Below, in pieces: positions 19,284 to 27,749 of a stretch of 64,000 nucleotides of DNA (positions are counted from its first letter, which is position 1; every line of letters starts with the position of its first letter). The notes below the pieces were generated by a model. It was not told where the DNA came from. It made no database searches and was given only the letters and a program-made list of their open reading frames with translations. Source of the DNA: Anaerolineae bacterium (GTDB lineage: Bacteria; Chloroflexota; Anaerolineae; Aggregatilineales; Ch27); contig JABLXG010000004.1 in assembly GCA_013178165.1 (NCBI GenBank), positions 62,001 to 126,000 on the forward strand, written 5' to 3'. The translations under genes and the position numbers were made by a program.

Positions 19284-19442
19284 GGGGTGGATTGTAGCAC
19301 ATTGGCGGAGGGGAGACCCAGATTGTTGAAACGGACGCGGCCTGGGGACGCCGAACCCCAGGCCGCTGTCAAAAGGAGGAGAAGAAGAGATTTCGCCCTT
19401 CGAGGATAAAAATACACTACTTTGTGATATTTTTCCTGACGG

Positions 19443-19464
19443 TTGCCCTACGCTTGCCCTACGC
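19443..19464. repeat. Two head-to-tail copies of an 11-bp unit
   Basis: The unit TTGCCCTACGC occurs twice in tandem (19443-19453, 19454-19464), and the next five bases begin a third copy. It lies in the 277-base gap between the DNA glycosylase start and the TauE gene. No function can be assigned. Confidence 0.75.
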
Positions 19465-19560
19465 TTGCGTGAAATTTTCGTGAATCCTCTGATCAGATCG
19501 TCTGTCAGAACTGTGATCACTGGCTCCCAAAAGAGTTCTTCTGTGTGGCGTCCGGCACGG

Positions 19561-20373
19561 CTAAACGATCTGGAAAATGAAGCGCAGGCTAATGACGAGC
19601 AGGAATACTCCGTAGAGACGTTTGACAGTCGCTGAAGGCAGGCCCAGTGCGATGCGCGCCCCGCCCAGCGCTCCGAAGACCAGCCCGGCGGCTACCGTGA
19701 GCGCAGTGGGTATGTGGATGTAGCCTGCATTGTAGTAGGTAATGATCCCGCCGATGCCAACCGGCGGCAACAGGGCTGCCAACGACGTGCCGACGGCGCG
19801 TTTCTGGTCGAAGTGCATGGCACCGACCAGTAGCGGGACGATGATCACGCCGCCGCCGATCCCAAACAGACCGGAGGCGATCCCGGCGATCAGGCCGATG
19901 CCCAGCAACGCCAGCCAGGAAGATGCTTCCGGTTGCGCTGGCAGGCGGGATTCGCCGGGATCGCTGGCGGGCGCGCCATTCAGGCGCGCTGCCAGGGCGG
20001 CCAGGGCCTTGCGCGGTTCGGCAAAGCGCCAGCCGATATAAACCAGGAACAGGCCGTACAACCGCTGCAGGGTCTCCCGGGGCAGATTGATGGCAAGTTG
20101 AGCACCCAGCAGAGTGGCGATCACCAGCCCCAGGCCGATCAGGACAGCTGCCCGGATGTTGATCAGGCGGGCGCGGTAATAGGCGATCACGGCGAAGATG
20201 GCAACCGGCCAGATCAACACGGCCAGCGAGGTACCCAGCGCTTCTTCCAGCGGGTAGCCCATGATGATGGTCAGCGCCGGGACGATGATCACGCCGCCGC
20301 CGATCCCGAACAGGCCGGACATCACGCCGGCGACCAGACCCAGCAACAGCAAAGCTACAGCGTGTTCAGGCAT
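19561..20373 (-). CDS. TauE/SafE family anion exporter
   Basis: The 270-residue integral membrane protein has about eight helices and two inverted-topology halves. Each half repeats 'GVMSGLFGIGGGVIIVPAL' or 'GIASGLFGIGGGVIIVPLL', the family signature. Members move organosulphonates, sulphite or other anions across the cytoplasmic membrane. No sulphur-metabolism gene is next to it, so the substrate is open. Confidence 0.92.
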   Translation of the reverse strand: MPEHAVALLLLGLVAGVMSGLFGIGGGVIIVPALTIIMGYPLEEALGTSLAVLIWPVAIFAVIAYYRARLINIRAAVLIGLGLVIATLLGAQLAINLPRETLQRLYGLFLVYIGWRFAEPRKALAALAARLNGAPASDPGESRLPAQPEASSWLALLGIGLIAGIASGLFGIGGGVIIVPLLVGAMHFDQKRAVGTSLAALLPPVGIGGIITYYNAGYIHIPTALTVAAGLVFGALGGARIALGLPSATVKRLYGVFLLVISLRFIFQIV

Positions 20374-20641
20374 AACGGACTCCGAGCAGGTTAGTATGAC
20401 CAGGTTTCACGGGGAAGGCGCCGCCCATTGTACCGGAAATGGCTTGCAGGGCAAGGCCAAAGCCGGGCATATTGGCGGGGATACAGCCTGCTGGCGCCGG
20501 TGGCGCTTGCCTGTATCCTGCCGGGGGCGGGCGATAGGGTTTTGGCGCGGACTGTGTTATTCTACTGGATGCTCAAGCCTGGCCAGCAACCGGTAACTGC
20601 GCCCGGTGGCCGGCTATGTGTAAGGAGGAAAGCCAACTGGC

Positions 20642-21664
20642 ATGGAAGATAAGGTGACCGTTCTGGTGACGCTGCACGCTGACGAGTCGCTCATCCAGCG
20701 GTTGCGTGACGTGTCGCCCCGCCTGGAGGTGATCCACCGCCCGGCCCAGACGGTGGCGGAAATCCCGCCGGATGTATGGCAGGAAGTGGAGGTGCTGTTG
20801 ACCTGGGGGGATGTCTTGCCGGATCGGGAGACGGCTCCCAATCTGCGCTGGGTGCAGGTGACCTCCGCTGGCATTGATCGGCTGCTGGGCAATCCGCTTT
20901 TTGAGCAGCGCGATGTGCTCCTGACCACGACCAGCGGCATCCATGCGGTGACTATGGCCGAGTATGCGCTGGGGATGATGCTGGCCTTTGCTCACCATCT
21001 CCCGCGGTTCATGGCCCTGCAACAGGCGCACGAGTGGCCGCGCCAGCGGGAGGCGCTCACGCCGCGGCTGCTGCGCGGGGCGACGCTGGGCATTGTCGGC
21101 TACGGGAGCATTGGTCGCGAGCTGGCGCGGCTGGCCCGGGCCTTCGGTATGCAGGTGCTGGCAACCAAGCGCGACGCCATGCACCCGGCCAGCCTGCCTG
21201 AATATGTGGAGCCAGGGACGGGTGATCCGGATGGCGTGATGTGCCACCGCCTGTATCCTTCGCAGGCGCTTAAGTCGATGGTCAGGGAGTGCGACTATAT
21301 TGTAGTGCTCACCCCGCTGACACCGGAGACCGTCAACCTGATCAACGCCGAGGTGCTGAGTACGGTCAAGCCCGGCGCGGTGCTGATCAATCTGGCGCGC
21401 GGTGGGATTGTCGACGAGGCGGCCCTGCTGGCTGCGCTGAAGTCAGGGTTGCTGGGCGGCGCAGCCTGTGATGTCTTCGCGGAAGAGCCGCTGCCGGAAG
21501 ATAGCCCGCTCTGGGATGCGCCCAACCTGATCATCAGTCCACATGTAGCCGGGATGATGCCCGGCTACATGGATCGGGCGGTAGATGTATTTGTGGAGAA
21601 TCTGCGGCGCTACCTGGCGCGCCAGCAACTGCTAAACGTGGTGGACTGGGAGCGCGGATACTGA
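20642..21664 (+). CDS. D-2-hydroxyacid dehydrogenase, NAD-binding
   Basis: A 340-residue dehydrogenase that likely reduces a 2-oxoacid to the D-hydroxyacid or the reverse. The Rossmann motif is 'GIVGYGSIGRELARLARAFG'. Catalytic residues are an Arg in 'INLARGGIVDEAAL', a Glu in 'DVFAEEPLPEDSPLWD' and a His in 'IISPHVAGM'. A 20-residue insertion after the cofactor strand ('YVEPGTGDPDGVMC') is longer than in glycerate or phosphoglycerate dehydrogenases. The RBS AAGGAGG lies about a dozen bases upstream. The exact substrate cannot be called. Confidence 0.92.
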   Translation: MEDKVTVLVTLHADESLIQRLRDVSPRLEVIHRPAQTVAEIPPDVWQEVEVLLTWGDVLPDRETAPNLRWVQVTSAGIDRLLGNPLFEQRDVLLTTTSGIHAVTMAEYALGMMLAFAHHLPRFMALQQAHEWPRQREALTPRLLRGATLGIVGYGSIGRELARLARAFGMQVLATKRDAMHPASLPEYVEPGTGDPDGVMCHRLYPSQALKSMVRECDYIVVLTPLTPETVNLINAEVLSTVKPGAVLINLARGGIVDEAALLAALKSGLLGGAACDVFAEEPLPEDSPLWDAPNLIISPHVAGMMPGYMDRAVDVFVENLRRYLARQQLLNVVDWERGY

Positions 21665-21748
21665 CCGCTTATCCGCAACCCCCGGCCTGATCGCTGCGTA
21701 ATATCAAACAGAGATGCCCGCATTCTACCGGTACAGGAGAAGGTGACT

Positions 21749-22078
21749 ATGGCAGAGCAGGAACCGATTATCACCGAAGCGATGGAAGAGTCCGTGGAGA
21801 CCGAAGAGGAAATGCTCCGCGACGAGCAGGAGAGCGTGCTGGAAGCCTTTATGCGTTACCAGTGTGAAGCGGCCCGCGAGGCCCGCATGGCCCTCGAGGC
21901 GCTGATCCCGGAGGGTACCCGTTCGCATGGCAAGGCCGCCAAGCGCGCTTTCCGCAAGGCGTTCAAGGTTGTGCTGCAGGAGTTGGCCCAACGGATTGAA
22001 CTACCCGAAGAGGAAAAGTCGCCGGGCCGCCCGTCAAGCACGACCGGCAAAGCCAAGGTCAAGGTCGAAGTGAGCTAG
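21749..22078 (+). CDS. Small charged hypothetical protein, 109 residues
   Basis: I do not recognise a family. The ATG at 21749 has AGGAGA eight bases upstream. The N-terminal third is very acidic ('EEEMLRDEQESVLEAF'), the middle is helical with many Arg, Glu and Ala residues, and the end is basic and probably disordered ('PSSTTGKAKVKVEVS'). It has no Cys and no membrane segment. The pattern could fit a nucleic-acid- or protein-associated accessory protein. A clean terminator follows. Confidence 0.7.
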   Translation: MAEQEPIITEAMEESVETEEEMLRDEQESVLEAFMRYQCEAAREARMALEALIPEGTRSHGKAAKRAFRKAFKVVLQELAQRIELPEEEKSPGRPSSTTGKAKVKVEVS

Positions 22079-22133
22079 TCAGGCGGCTGCCGGTCCAGCC
22101 CGGACACCTGGCCGGCAGAGGTCTTCCCACCAG

Positions 22134-22168
22134 GGAGGCTGGTTCCTAACAGGGCCAGCCTCCTGTTT
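22134..22168 (+). terminator. Intrinsic terminator after the small charged protein gene
   Basis: A 9-bp perfect stem (GGAGGCTGG 22134-22142 with 22155-22163), twelve-base loop, then a short T-rich tract. It lies between convergent genes. Confidence 0.75.
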
Positions 22169-22181
22169 ATCTGCACCCGGT

Positions 22182-23963
22182 TTAGGTTTGGCGTCCGTTG
22201 CTGATCAACAGGGCCAGCAATGCCAGGCTGCTCATTGCCAGCCCACCCAATCCCAACACCGTCTCCCCGGCGATGATCAGCAGTGCGCCAGACAGGGCAA
22301 AACCCCCGGCAGCCAGCCCCAGTCCGATCGGTCGGCCGGTCAGGGCGTTGCGCTGACGGTTGACCGCATCACCTTCCACCGGACGAATCTGAACCTGCAA
22401 TTCCCCTCGTTCAAGTTGTGTCAGCACACTTTCCAACCGCCCCGGCAGACCAACGAGGCGTTCTAGGGTATCCCGCCCGGCGGCCAGGGCCAGGCCCACT
22501 GTCTCCGGGGAGAGTAGGGCACGCAACGTGTCCAGCGTTAGCAAGTCTGCCCAGCCCTTCTTTTCTGCGCGGGAACCGTCCTCGGCCAGCAGTTGCCGCA
22601 CAAATGGCTGGATGGCACTCCAGGGGTCGAAGTCTGGGTCCAGGCCGGTACACATGCCGCTCAGGATGCCCACTGCACGCCCCAGGTAGATAAAGTCCTG
22701 GGGCACCTGAAAGGGTAGGCTGAACAACAGATCGCTGAACTCCCGACCAATGTCGCGCACAATCGCCAGATCCAGGTGAGCGATCTCGGCCATTGGTAAG
22801 CCCCAAACCCGGTCGAAGACGGCGTCGCTGGCGGTAGCAATACGTTCCAGATCGGCGCCGGGCAGGATGATGCCCAGTTGCTGGTAGCTGCGCACCAGCC
22901 GCCGCGAGTCGCGGGTGATCAGGGCGATCAATGTCTCGCGCAACCCGGCAACCAGGGCCGGGGTCAGTTCAGCAGTCATGCCAAAGTCAACGAAAATCAG
23001 GTAGAACGGGCGTTGTCCCGGCGGATATTCCTGACCATCGGTGGGCAAAGGATAGACGAAAATATTGCCGGGGTGTGGGTCGGCATGGAAGAAGCGATGG
23101 ACGAACACCATCGTCAGGTAAGTGTTAAGCAGCCGCTGGGCGACAATACGGCGGTCGATGCCCGCCGCTTCGATGGCTTCGTAGTCGCTCAGCTTGATCG
23201 CGGTCACGTCCTCCAGCGTCAGGACGCGGGAGGTGGTATGTTCGCGGTAGATTGCCGGGATGTAGACGCCGTGATCATCGCGGAACAGGGCGGCGAAGCG
23301 TTCGGCATTGGCCGCTTCATGTTCGTAGTCCAGTTCCTGCCACAGCACGCGGGCGAATTCCTCCAGCAGCAAGGGCAGGTTGGCCCGGCGGCGGATGAAG
23401 GAAAAGCGCATGCCGATCCGGGCGACAACGTTCAATGCCTGCAGGTCGGTATAGACGATATCGGCGATGCCGGGCCGCTGGATTTTGACCACGACTCGTT
23501 CGCCGCTGGCCAGTTGCCCTCGATAAGCCTGGCCCAGCGATGCAGCGGCTACCGCGTTTTCATCCAGGGTGGCGAAGCGGCTCCGCCAGTCTGGGCCAAG
23601 TTCCTGGCGCAGGGTGGGTTCCATGGCGGCGAAGGGCAGGGGGGGAACTTCATCGAGGAGATCGGCCAGTTCGCTGGTGACGGTGGGCGGCAGGATGTCG
23701 ATGCGGCTGGAAATGAATTGTCCCAGCTTGATCATCACCCCGCCCAGAGCTACCGCCAGGCTTCGGAACTGCTGTGACCAGTAGCGAAGGCGCCGCTCCT
23801 CCCCGCGGCGGACAAGATCGCGGCCCAGTACTGGCTGGATAATCCCGTACAGGAGAATTACCTGGGTCGCCAGCCACAGGAAAAACGCCACAATCCGCAG
23901 GTAGCGGATGTGGCTGAGGTGATACGATGGCTGCGGTGTTGCTGGCTGAATGATTGTGCTCAT
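22182..23963 (-). CDS. ABC1/UbiB family atypical protein kinase-like protein
   Basis: The 593-residue protein has the family hallmark KxGQ in 'GGVMIKLGQFISSRIDILPP', an Ala-rich loop 'AAASLGQAYRG', a VKIQRPG catalytic-Lys motif, an 'FHADPHPGNIFV' loop and a metal-binding 'FVDFGMTAEL'. Two hydrophobic helices at the C-terminus (about 540-588) anchor it in the membrane. Members control isoprenoid quinone or lipid metabolism with ATPase activity. It lies 24 bases downstream of a membrane-protein gene and is probably in one transcript with it. Confidence 0.93.
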   Translation of the reverse strand: MSTIIQPATPQPSYHLSHIRYLRIVAFFLWLATQVILLYGIIQPVLGRDLVRRGEERRLRYWSQQFRSLAVALGGVMIKLGQFISSRIDILPPTVTSELADLLDEVPPLPFAAMEPTLRQELGPDWRSRFATLDENAVAAASLGQAYRGQLASGERVVVKIQRPGIADIVYTDLQALNVVARIGMRFSFIRRRANLPLLLEEFARVLWQELDYEHEAANAERFAALFRDDHGVYIPAIYREHTTSRVLTLEDVTAIKLSDYEAIEAAGIDRRIVAQRLLNTYLTMVFVHRFFHADPHPGNIFVYPLPTDGQEYPPGQRPFYLIFVDFGMTAELTPALVAGLRETLIALITRDSRRLVRSYQQLGIILPGADLERIATASDAVFDRVWGLPMAEIAHLDLAIVRDIGREFSDLLFSLPFQVPQDFIYLGRAVGILSGMCTGLDPDFDPWSAIQPFVRQLLAEDGSRAEKKGWADLLTLDTLRALLSPETVGLALAAGRDTLERLVGLPGRLESVLTQLERGELQVQIRPVEGDAVNRQRNALTGRPIGLGLAAGGFALSGALLIIAGETVLGLGGLAMSSLALLALLISNGRQT

Positions 23964-23987
23964 ATCTCCCTGACCGCCTGTGGGCGC

Positions 23988-24746
23988 TCAGGGAGTAGTT
24001 TGCACCCGGCTGTCCTTCGGCGCAATCTGCGGTGCGGCCTGGCGGGCAGCAACCAGGACGTCAACCAGCACACCCACGGCGATCAGCGCGAACAGCAGCG
24101 CTTCCTGAGTCTCCCTGAGTTCGGTGATACGGCCGTCATAGGATTCGCGAACAGCATCCAGCGGCCCGTATAGCTTGGACAGGATATAGAACAGCAGAAA
24201 CTGCGCCCCTATTATAAGCGGCGTGATGGGAATACCAACCGCCGTGTACAATTGGCGCAGTCGCTCGCTGAACATGGCGCTCACCGGGATGGCAATTCCC
24301 AGCGTAAACCAGAAGTACAGGAACAGCCGGTTCATCTGGAACAGATTACCGATGTCAGTCGTGTTGAAAAACGGCAGGTTGTGGATAGTGAATTCTTCTT
24401 GCTCATTTTCTTGCAGGAATGTAGGCGTCTCAAAGCCGAGGATCCGCTGTCCCCAGCTGACTTCTTCCATTGCCCCGAAGAACAGGATCAGTGCCAGGGC
24501 CAGATAGACGAGGTTACGCCGCGTTCGAAACAAACCGAAGTTGCTACCAGAGCGCGAATAGAGGAACGCCAGAAACCAGGCGAGACCAGAGGTAAAGAAG
24601 AACATGGCGCTCAGGTATTCTGGCACGCTATCTTCCCGCACCAGGCTGGCAACCGTTTCTTCCGGCAGGATGAATGGAAATGACCAGGTGACTAATCCAT
24701 ACACAAGGCCAATCAATGCCAAAATGATAGTTCGATTGTTCATCAT
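23988..24746 (-). CDS. Membrane protein of unknown function with EEVSWGQR motif
   Basis: The 252-residue protein has about six hydrophobic segments. The core 'FGAMEEVSWGQRILGFETP', with two adjacent acidic residues next to a helix and a Trp, recurs in hypothetical membrane proteins of many bacteria. The paired Glu recalls, but does not prove, CPBP-type intramembrane proteases. It is the first gene of a two-gene unit with the ABC1 kinase. An AT-rich island and a hairpin lie upstream. Confidence 0.7.
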   Translation of the reverse strand: MMNNRTIILALIGLVYGLVTWSFPFILPEETVASLVREDSVPEYLSAMFFFTSGLAWFLAFLYSRSGSNFGLFRTRRNLVYLALALILFFGAMEEVSWGQRILGFETPTFLQENEQEEFTIHNLPFFNTTDIGNLFQMNRLFLYFWFTLGIAIPVSAMFSERLRQLYTAVGIPITPLIIGAQFLLFYILSKLYGPLDAVRESYDGRITELRETQEALLFALIAVGVLVDVLVAARQAAPQIAPKDSRVQTTP

Positions 24747-24884
24747 AAGGCCTCCTGGGCGACACCAGTATTATCAGGATGATGGTGTTGCTCTGAGTGA
24801 CAATGGTTGCTAGCTCGTGCTCCTTTCTGCCCGGCGGCTCCGCATGATACAGCCGATCCGCTCTGGCCTTATCCATAGCTGAGT

Positions 24885-25000
24885 CTGGATATGATGGTGC
24901 AGAAAATAAACGCTCTTTAAGCTTTTAAACATATTTTAACTTATATATAGTGATACAGATGGTAAATTTTGGTAAATTCCTGTTAAAGAACCTGAGAAAT
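24885..25000. other. AT-rich island in a GC-rich genome
   Basis: About 115 bases with much lower GC than the rest of the window, including TTTAAA and TATATA tracts and a direct repeat of GGTAAATT (24961 and 24971). It falls in the 313-base gap between arsA and the EEVSWGQR membrane-protein gene and holds no gene. It may contain the promoter of the membrane-protein gene. Confidence 0.7.
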
Positions 25001-25004
25001 GCAC

Positions 25005-25035
25005 GCCGGGCGCAGCAGTTGATGCTGCGCCCGGC
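25005..25035 (-). terminator. 13-bp perfect hairpin downstream of arsA
   Basis: GCCGGGCGCAGCA (25005-25017) pairs fully with 25023-25035 around a five-base loop. It lies 25 bases after the ArsA-family stop codon, with a weak T-tract in the direction of transcription, so termination of arsA is the likely job. Confidence 0.6.
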
Positions 25036-25059
25036 GGTGATCATAGGGGCAATGTGAGG

Positions 25060-26235
25060 TTAGGCCGGGATGAAACGAATCTTGAGCACAGACTGGTCGA
25101 ATCTGGCACCTTCGATCTCCATGCTGTGCAGGGCGTAAGGCAGTACGATGTTGCGGCGGTATGGCCCGACGCGCAGGGTCAATTCGTCGCGGGAACGGTA
25201 GAGGTCCAGGTCGTTGCGATCGGCAAAGGGCAACGGCACTTGCAACGTGTAGCCTTCACCGGCCGGGTCTTTCTCGATAGTGTGTGTATGCCCGGCGAAG
25301 AAGACTTCCGCCGGGTTGCGCTGGGCGTATAATGCATCAGCCAGCCGCCGCAGGTGATCCAGACCGCCCATTTCCGCGTCAAACAGGGGGGCCTTGAGCA
25401 GCGGCAGGTCGCCGAACGCCTCGGCTATGAGCGCTAGATTCTCTCGCTGGGCATCCTGCCAGGCGCGGAAGTAAGGATCGGTCACTGTATCCGGGATGAT
25501 ACGATTGCAGATCACGGCATCGGTCGGGTAGCCGTAGAGGTTCAAATAGGTGTAGGTGCGCTGTGTCTCCTTGATGACCATTTTCTCCGCGTTTACAACC
25601 AGCCGGATGCTGCTTACCGTCGGGTTGGCCAGTAGCTCACGGACGCGATCCAGCGTATCGAAGAGATCTTTGACCGCCTGAAGGGCCTCGTTATCCGGCA
25701 GGTCGCTGCCCATCGCCAACCGGCTGAGCGGGCGCAGCAGGCGGGCCGCCGTCCCCCCTGCCAGGGCGATGATCTTCTCCAGCCACCAGCGCGTGGCATC
25801 CGGCAGGCTGAGCAGGCGCAGCGTTTCGGCGGTAGGGGCGGCATCCACAACCAGCACGTCAAATTCCCCCTCTTCGAAGTACTTGTTGATCCACAGCAGG
25901 TGCGCGCCTTCTTCCAGCCCCGGCAGCAGGGTGACTTCCTCTGCGACAATGGCTTCCACACCGCGCTGGGTGAACAACGTGACCATGTATTCCTGGAATT
26001 TGCCCCAGTACTTTTCCATCGAGTAGCGGGCGTCAACTTCCTGCGCCCACAGGTTAGGCAGGATGGCGACCGGCTCCGGCCCAATTTTGACATCGAGCGA
26101 ATCAGCCAGGCTGTGGGCCGTGTCAGTGCTGATCACGATGGTTTTGAGGCCCAGCTCAGCACAGCGCAACGCGGTGGCCGCCGAGATACTGGTTTTGCCC
26201 ACACCGCCCTTGCCCGTATGCACGATGATGCGCAT
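25060..26235 (-). CDS. arsA: ArsA/GET3-family ATPase with HSP20-like C-terminal domain
   Basis: The 391-residue protein starts at ATG 26235, which has GGAG nine bases upstream; the annotated TTG three codons earlier is less likely. The deviant Walker A 'TGKGGVGKTS' is at 7-16, switch I 'STDTAHSLADSLD' at about 39-51, and the P-loop partner Asp in 'LVVDAAPTAETL'. The last 70 residues form a beta-rich HSP20-like domain ('LPFADRNDLDLYRSRDEL'), a known extra of bacterial ArsA-like ATPases. There is no ArsB, ArsD or ArsR here, so a role in arsenite export is not supported. Tail-anchored-protein or chaperone-like roles are equally possible. Confidence 0.88.
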   Translation of the reverse strand: MRIIVHTGKGGVGKTSISAATALRCAELGLKTIVISTDTAHSLADSLDVKIGPEPVAILPNLWAQEVDARYSMEKYWGKFQEYMVTLFTQRGVEAIVAEEVTLLPGLEEGAHLLWINKYFEEGEFDVLVVDAAPTAETLRLLSLPDATRWWLEKIIALAGGTAARLLRPLSRLAMGSDLPDNEALQAVKDLFDTLDRVRELLANPTVSSIRLVVNAEKMVIKETQRTYTYLNLYGYPTDAVICNRIIPDTVTDPYFRAWQDAQRENLALIAEAFGDLPLLKAPLFDAEMGGLDHLRRLADALYAQRNPAEVFFAGHTHTIEKDPAGEGYTLQVPLPFADRNDLDLYRSRDELTLRVGPYRRNIVLPYALHSMEIEGARFDQSVLKIRFIPA

Positions 26236-26348
26236 GTGTTCCAACTCCCACTAGAGCGCCATTCGATTCCGGTACTATCCAGTTATACGTAGCCCGTTTG
26301 CGGAAGTTCTACCGCGCCACGGGGGTGGGGGCAAATCGCTTACGGCTG

Positions 26349-26377
26349 TTGCTGATTCCGGTGGCCCTCCTTATACT
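26349..26377 (+). promoter_or_regulatory. Candidate promoter for the LarA homologue
   Basis: A TTGCTG box (26349-26354) and a TATACT box (26372-26377) are 17 bases apart. They stand about 30 bases before the larA-like ATG. The -35 is weak and the -10 is good. Confidence 0.45.
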
Positions 26378-26409
26378 GGGCAACGGGCCAACTGTCTGAA
26401 GGGGGAACT

Positions 26410-27723
26410 ATGGATCACATACTGCGCTTACCCTGGGGCAAAGATACTCTGGCGCTGACGCTGCCGGAGGATTGGTCGCTGGTGGGGGAGATGACGCCGC
26501 AGCCCTTGCCAGCGGTGGCAGATGTGACGGCGGAAACTATCCGCGCTCTGGAGAATCCGTATGGCATGTCACGCCTGGCGGAACTGGCAGGCGCGGCGGC
26601 GCAGATCGCCCTGGTGATCGACGATGACAGCCGGCCAACGCCGGTTGCCCGGCTGCTGCCGGCGGTCATCGCCGAGCTTGAACGCGGCGGCGCCGGGCTG
26701 GAACGGGTGACCCTGATCGCGGCGCTGGGGGTGCACCGTCCGATGACAGATGCCGAGATCGCCCGCCGTGTTGGCGAGCAGGTAGCGCCCCGGCTGAAGA
26801 TCGCCACACATAACCCCGATGACCCGGCAGGGCTGGCTGAACTGGGGATAACGAGCCGCGGTACACCGGTGCAGATCAGCCGCGTGGTGGCAGAGGCTGA
26901 TCTGGTGATCTCGATCGGCTGCATCGAGCCGCATATCATCGCCAGCTTTGGTGGGGGGTACAAAAACCTGGTGCCTGGTGTGGCCGGGCGGGCGACCATC
27001 GCCCATAACCACGCCCTGAACTGTCAGCCGGCCACGTTTAACAGCGTCGGCCAGCCAATCGATCGCAATCCCATGCGTCTGGACCTGGAAGAAGCGGCGG
27101 CGATGATTCGCCCGCCGGTGTTTGTGGTCAACGCCGTGCTCAACAGCGCCCTGGAAGTCGTGCGGGTGGTGGCCGGGCATCCGGTTGCCGCGCATCGGGA
27201 AGGGGCGCAGGTCAGCGCGGCGATCTACGGTGTGCGCATCCCCAGGCTGACGGATGTGGTGATCACCGCCTCACATCCGATGGATCAGGATCTTCGGCAG
27301 GGCGTCAAGGCGCTGGCCAACACGATCCGGGCGGTGCGGCGGGGCGGGGTGCTGTTCACGCTGGTGCGGGCGGAGGAGGGCGTGGGCGTGTTTGGGTTAG
27401 CCAACCGCCGCCTGCCGCTGGGACGCCGGGCACTGCGGGTGTTGGCGCCGGCGCTGCTGGCGCTCCTGCCACGCCTGAAGCTTAAGAATATGGGGGAGGA
27501 AGATCGGTTCTTCCTGTACTTTGCCCTGCAGGCTATGCGCCACGCCACCCTGGTGCTTTACGCGCCAACCATCCCGCCGGAAGTGCGGGCTAACCTGCCC
27601 TTCGTGCAGTTCGTCGACTCGGTGGAGGAAGGGATCGCGCTCGCCAGGAGCAAACTCTCCAGGCGGGCGGAGGTGCTGGTCTTCCCGCACGGCGGAAGCA
27701 CGTACCCGATTCTGCCGGAATGA
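26410..27723 (+). CDS. LarA-family nickel-pincer racemase/epimerase homologue
   Basis: The 437-residue protein matches the nickel-dependent lactate racemase family. The N-terminal domain has 'LVIDDDSRPTPV' and 'ALGVHRPM' (His109); the second has 'CIEPHIIASFGGGYKNLVPG' (His175, Lys185) and 'TIAHNHAL' (His201). These line up, shifted by one, with the four residues that hold the pyridinium-dithiocarboxylate nickel cofactor in Lactobacillus LarA. Cofactor genes larB, larC and larE are not in the window. Homologues with other 2-hydroxyacid substrates are common, so the substrate is uncertain. It diverges from arsA. Confidence 0.87.
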   Translation: MDHILRLPWGKDTLALTLPEDWSLVGEMTPQPLPAVADVTAETIRALENPYGMSRLAELAGAAAQIALVIDDDSRPTPVARLLPAVIAELERGGAGLERVTLIAALGVHRPMTDAEIARRVGEQVAPRLKIATHNPDDPAGLAELGITSRGTPVQISRVVAEADLVISIGCIEPHIIASFGGGYKNLVPGVAGRATIAHNHALNCQPATFNSVGQPIDRNPMRLDLEEAAAMIRPPVFVVNAVLNSALEVVRVVAGHPVAAHREGAQVSAAIYGVRIPRLTDVVITASHPMDQDLRQGVKALANTIRAVRRGGVLFTLVRAEEGVGVFGLANRRLPLGRRALRVLAPALLALLPRLKLKNMGEEDRFFLYFALQAMRHATLVLYAPTIPPEVRANLPFVQFVDSVEEGIALARSKLSRRAEVLVFPHGGSTYPILPE

Positions 27724-27749
27724 AGGACACCGCCGGGCGTTATCCTGCT

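Noticed and set aside
20400-20640. Promoter for the hydroxyacid dehydrogenase gene
   Set aside because: Only weak boxes were seen; not specific enough to list.
24869-24877. TTATCCATA near the AT-rich island, possible DnaA box and origin
   Set aside because: One imperfect box only; no cluster and no dnaA or dnaN nearby.
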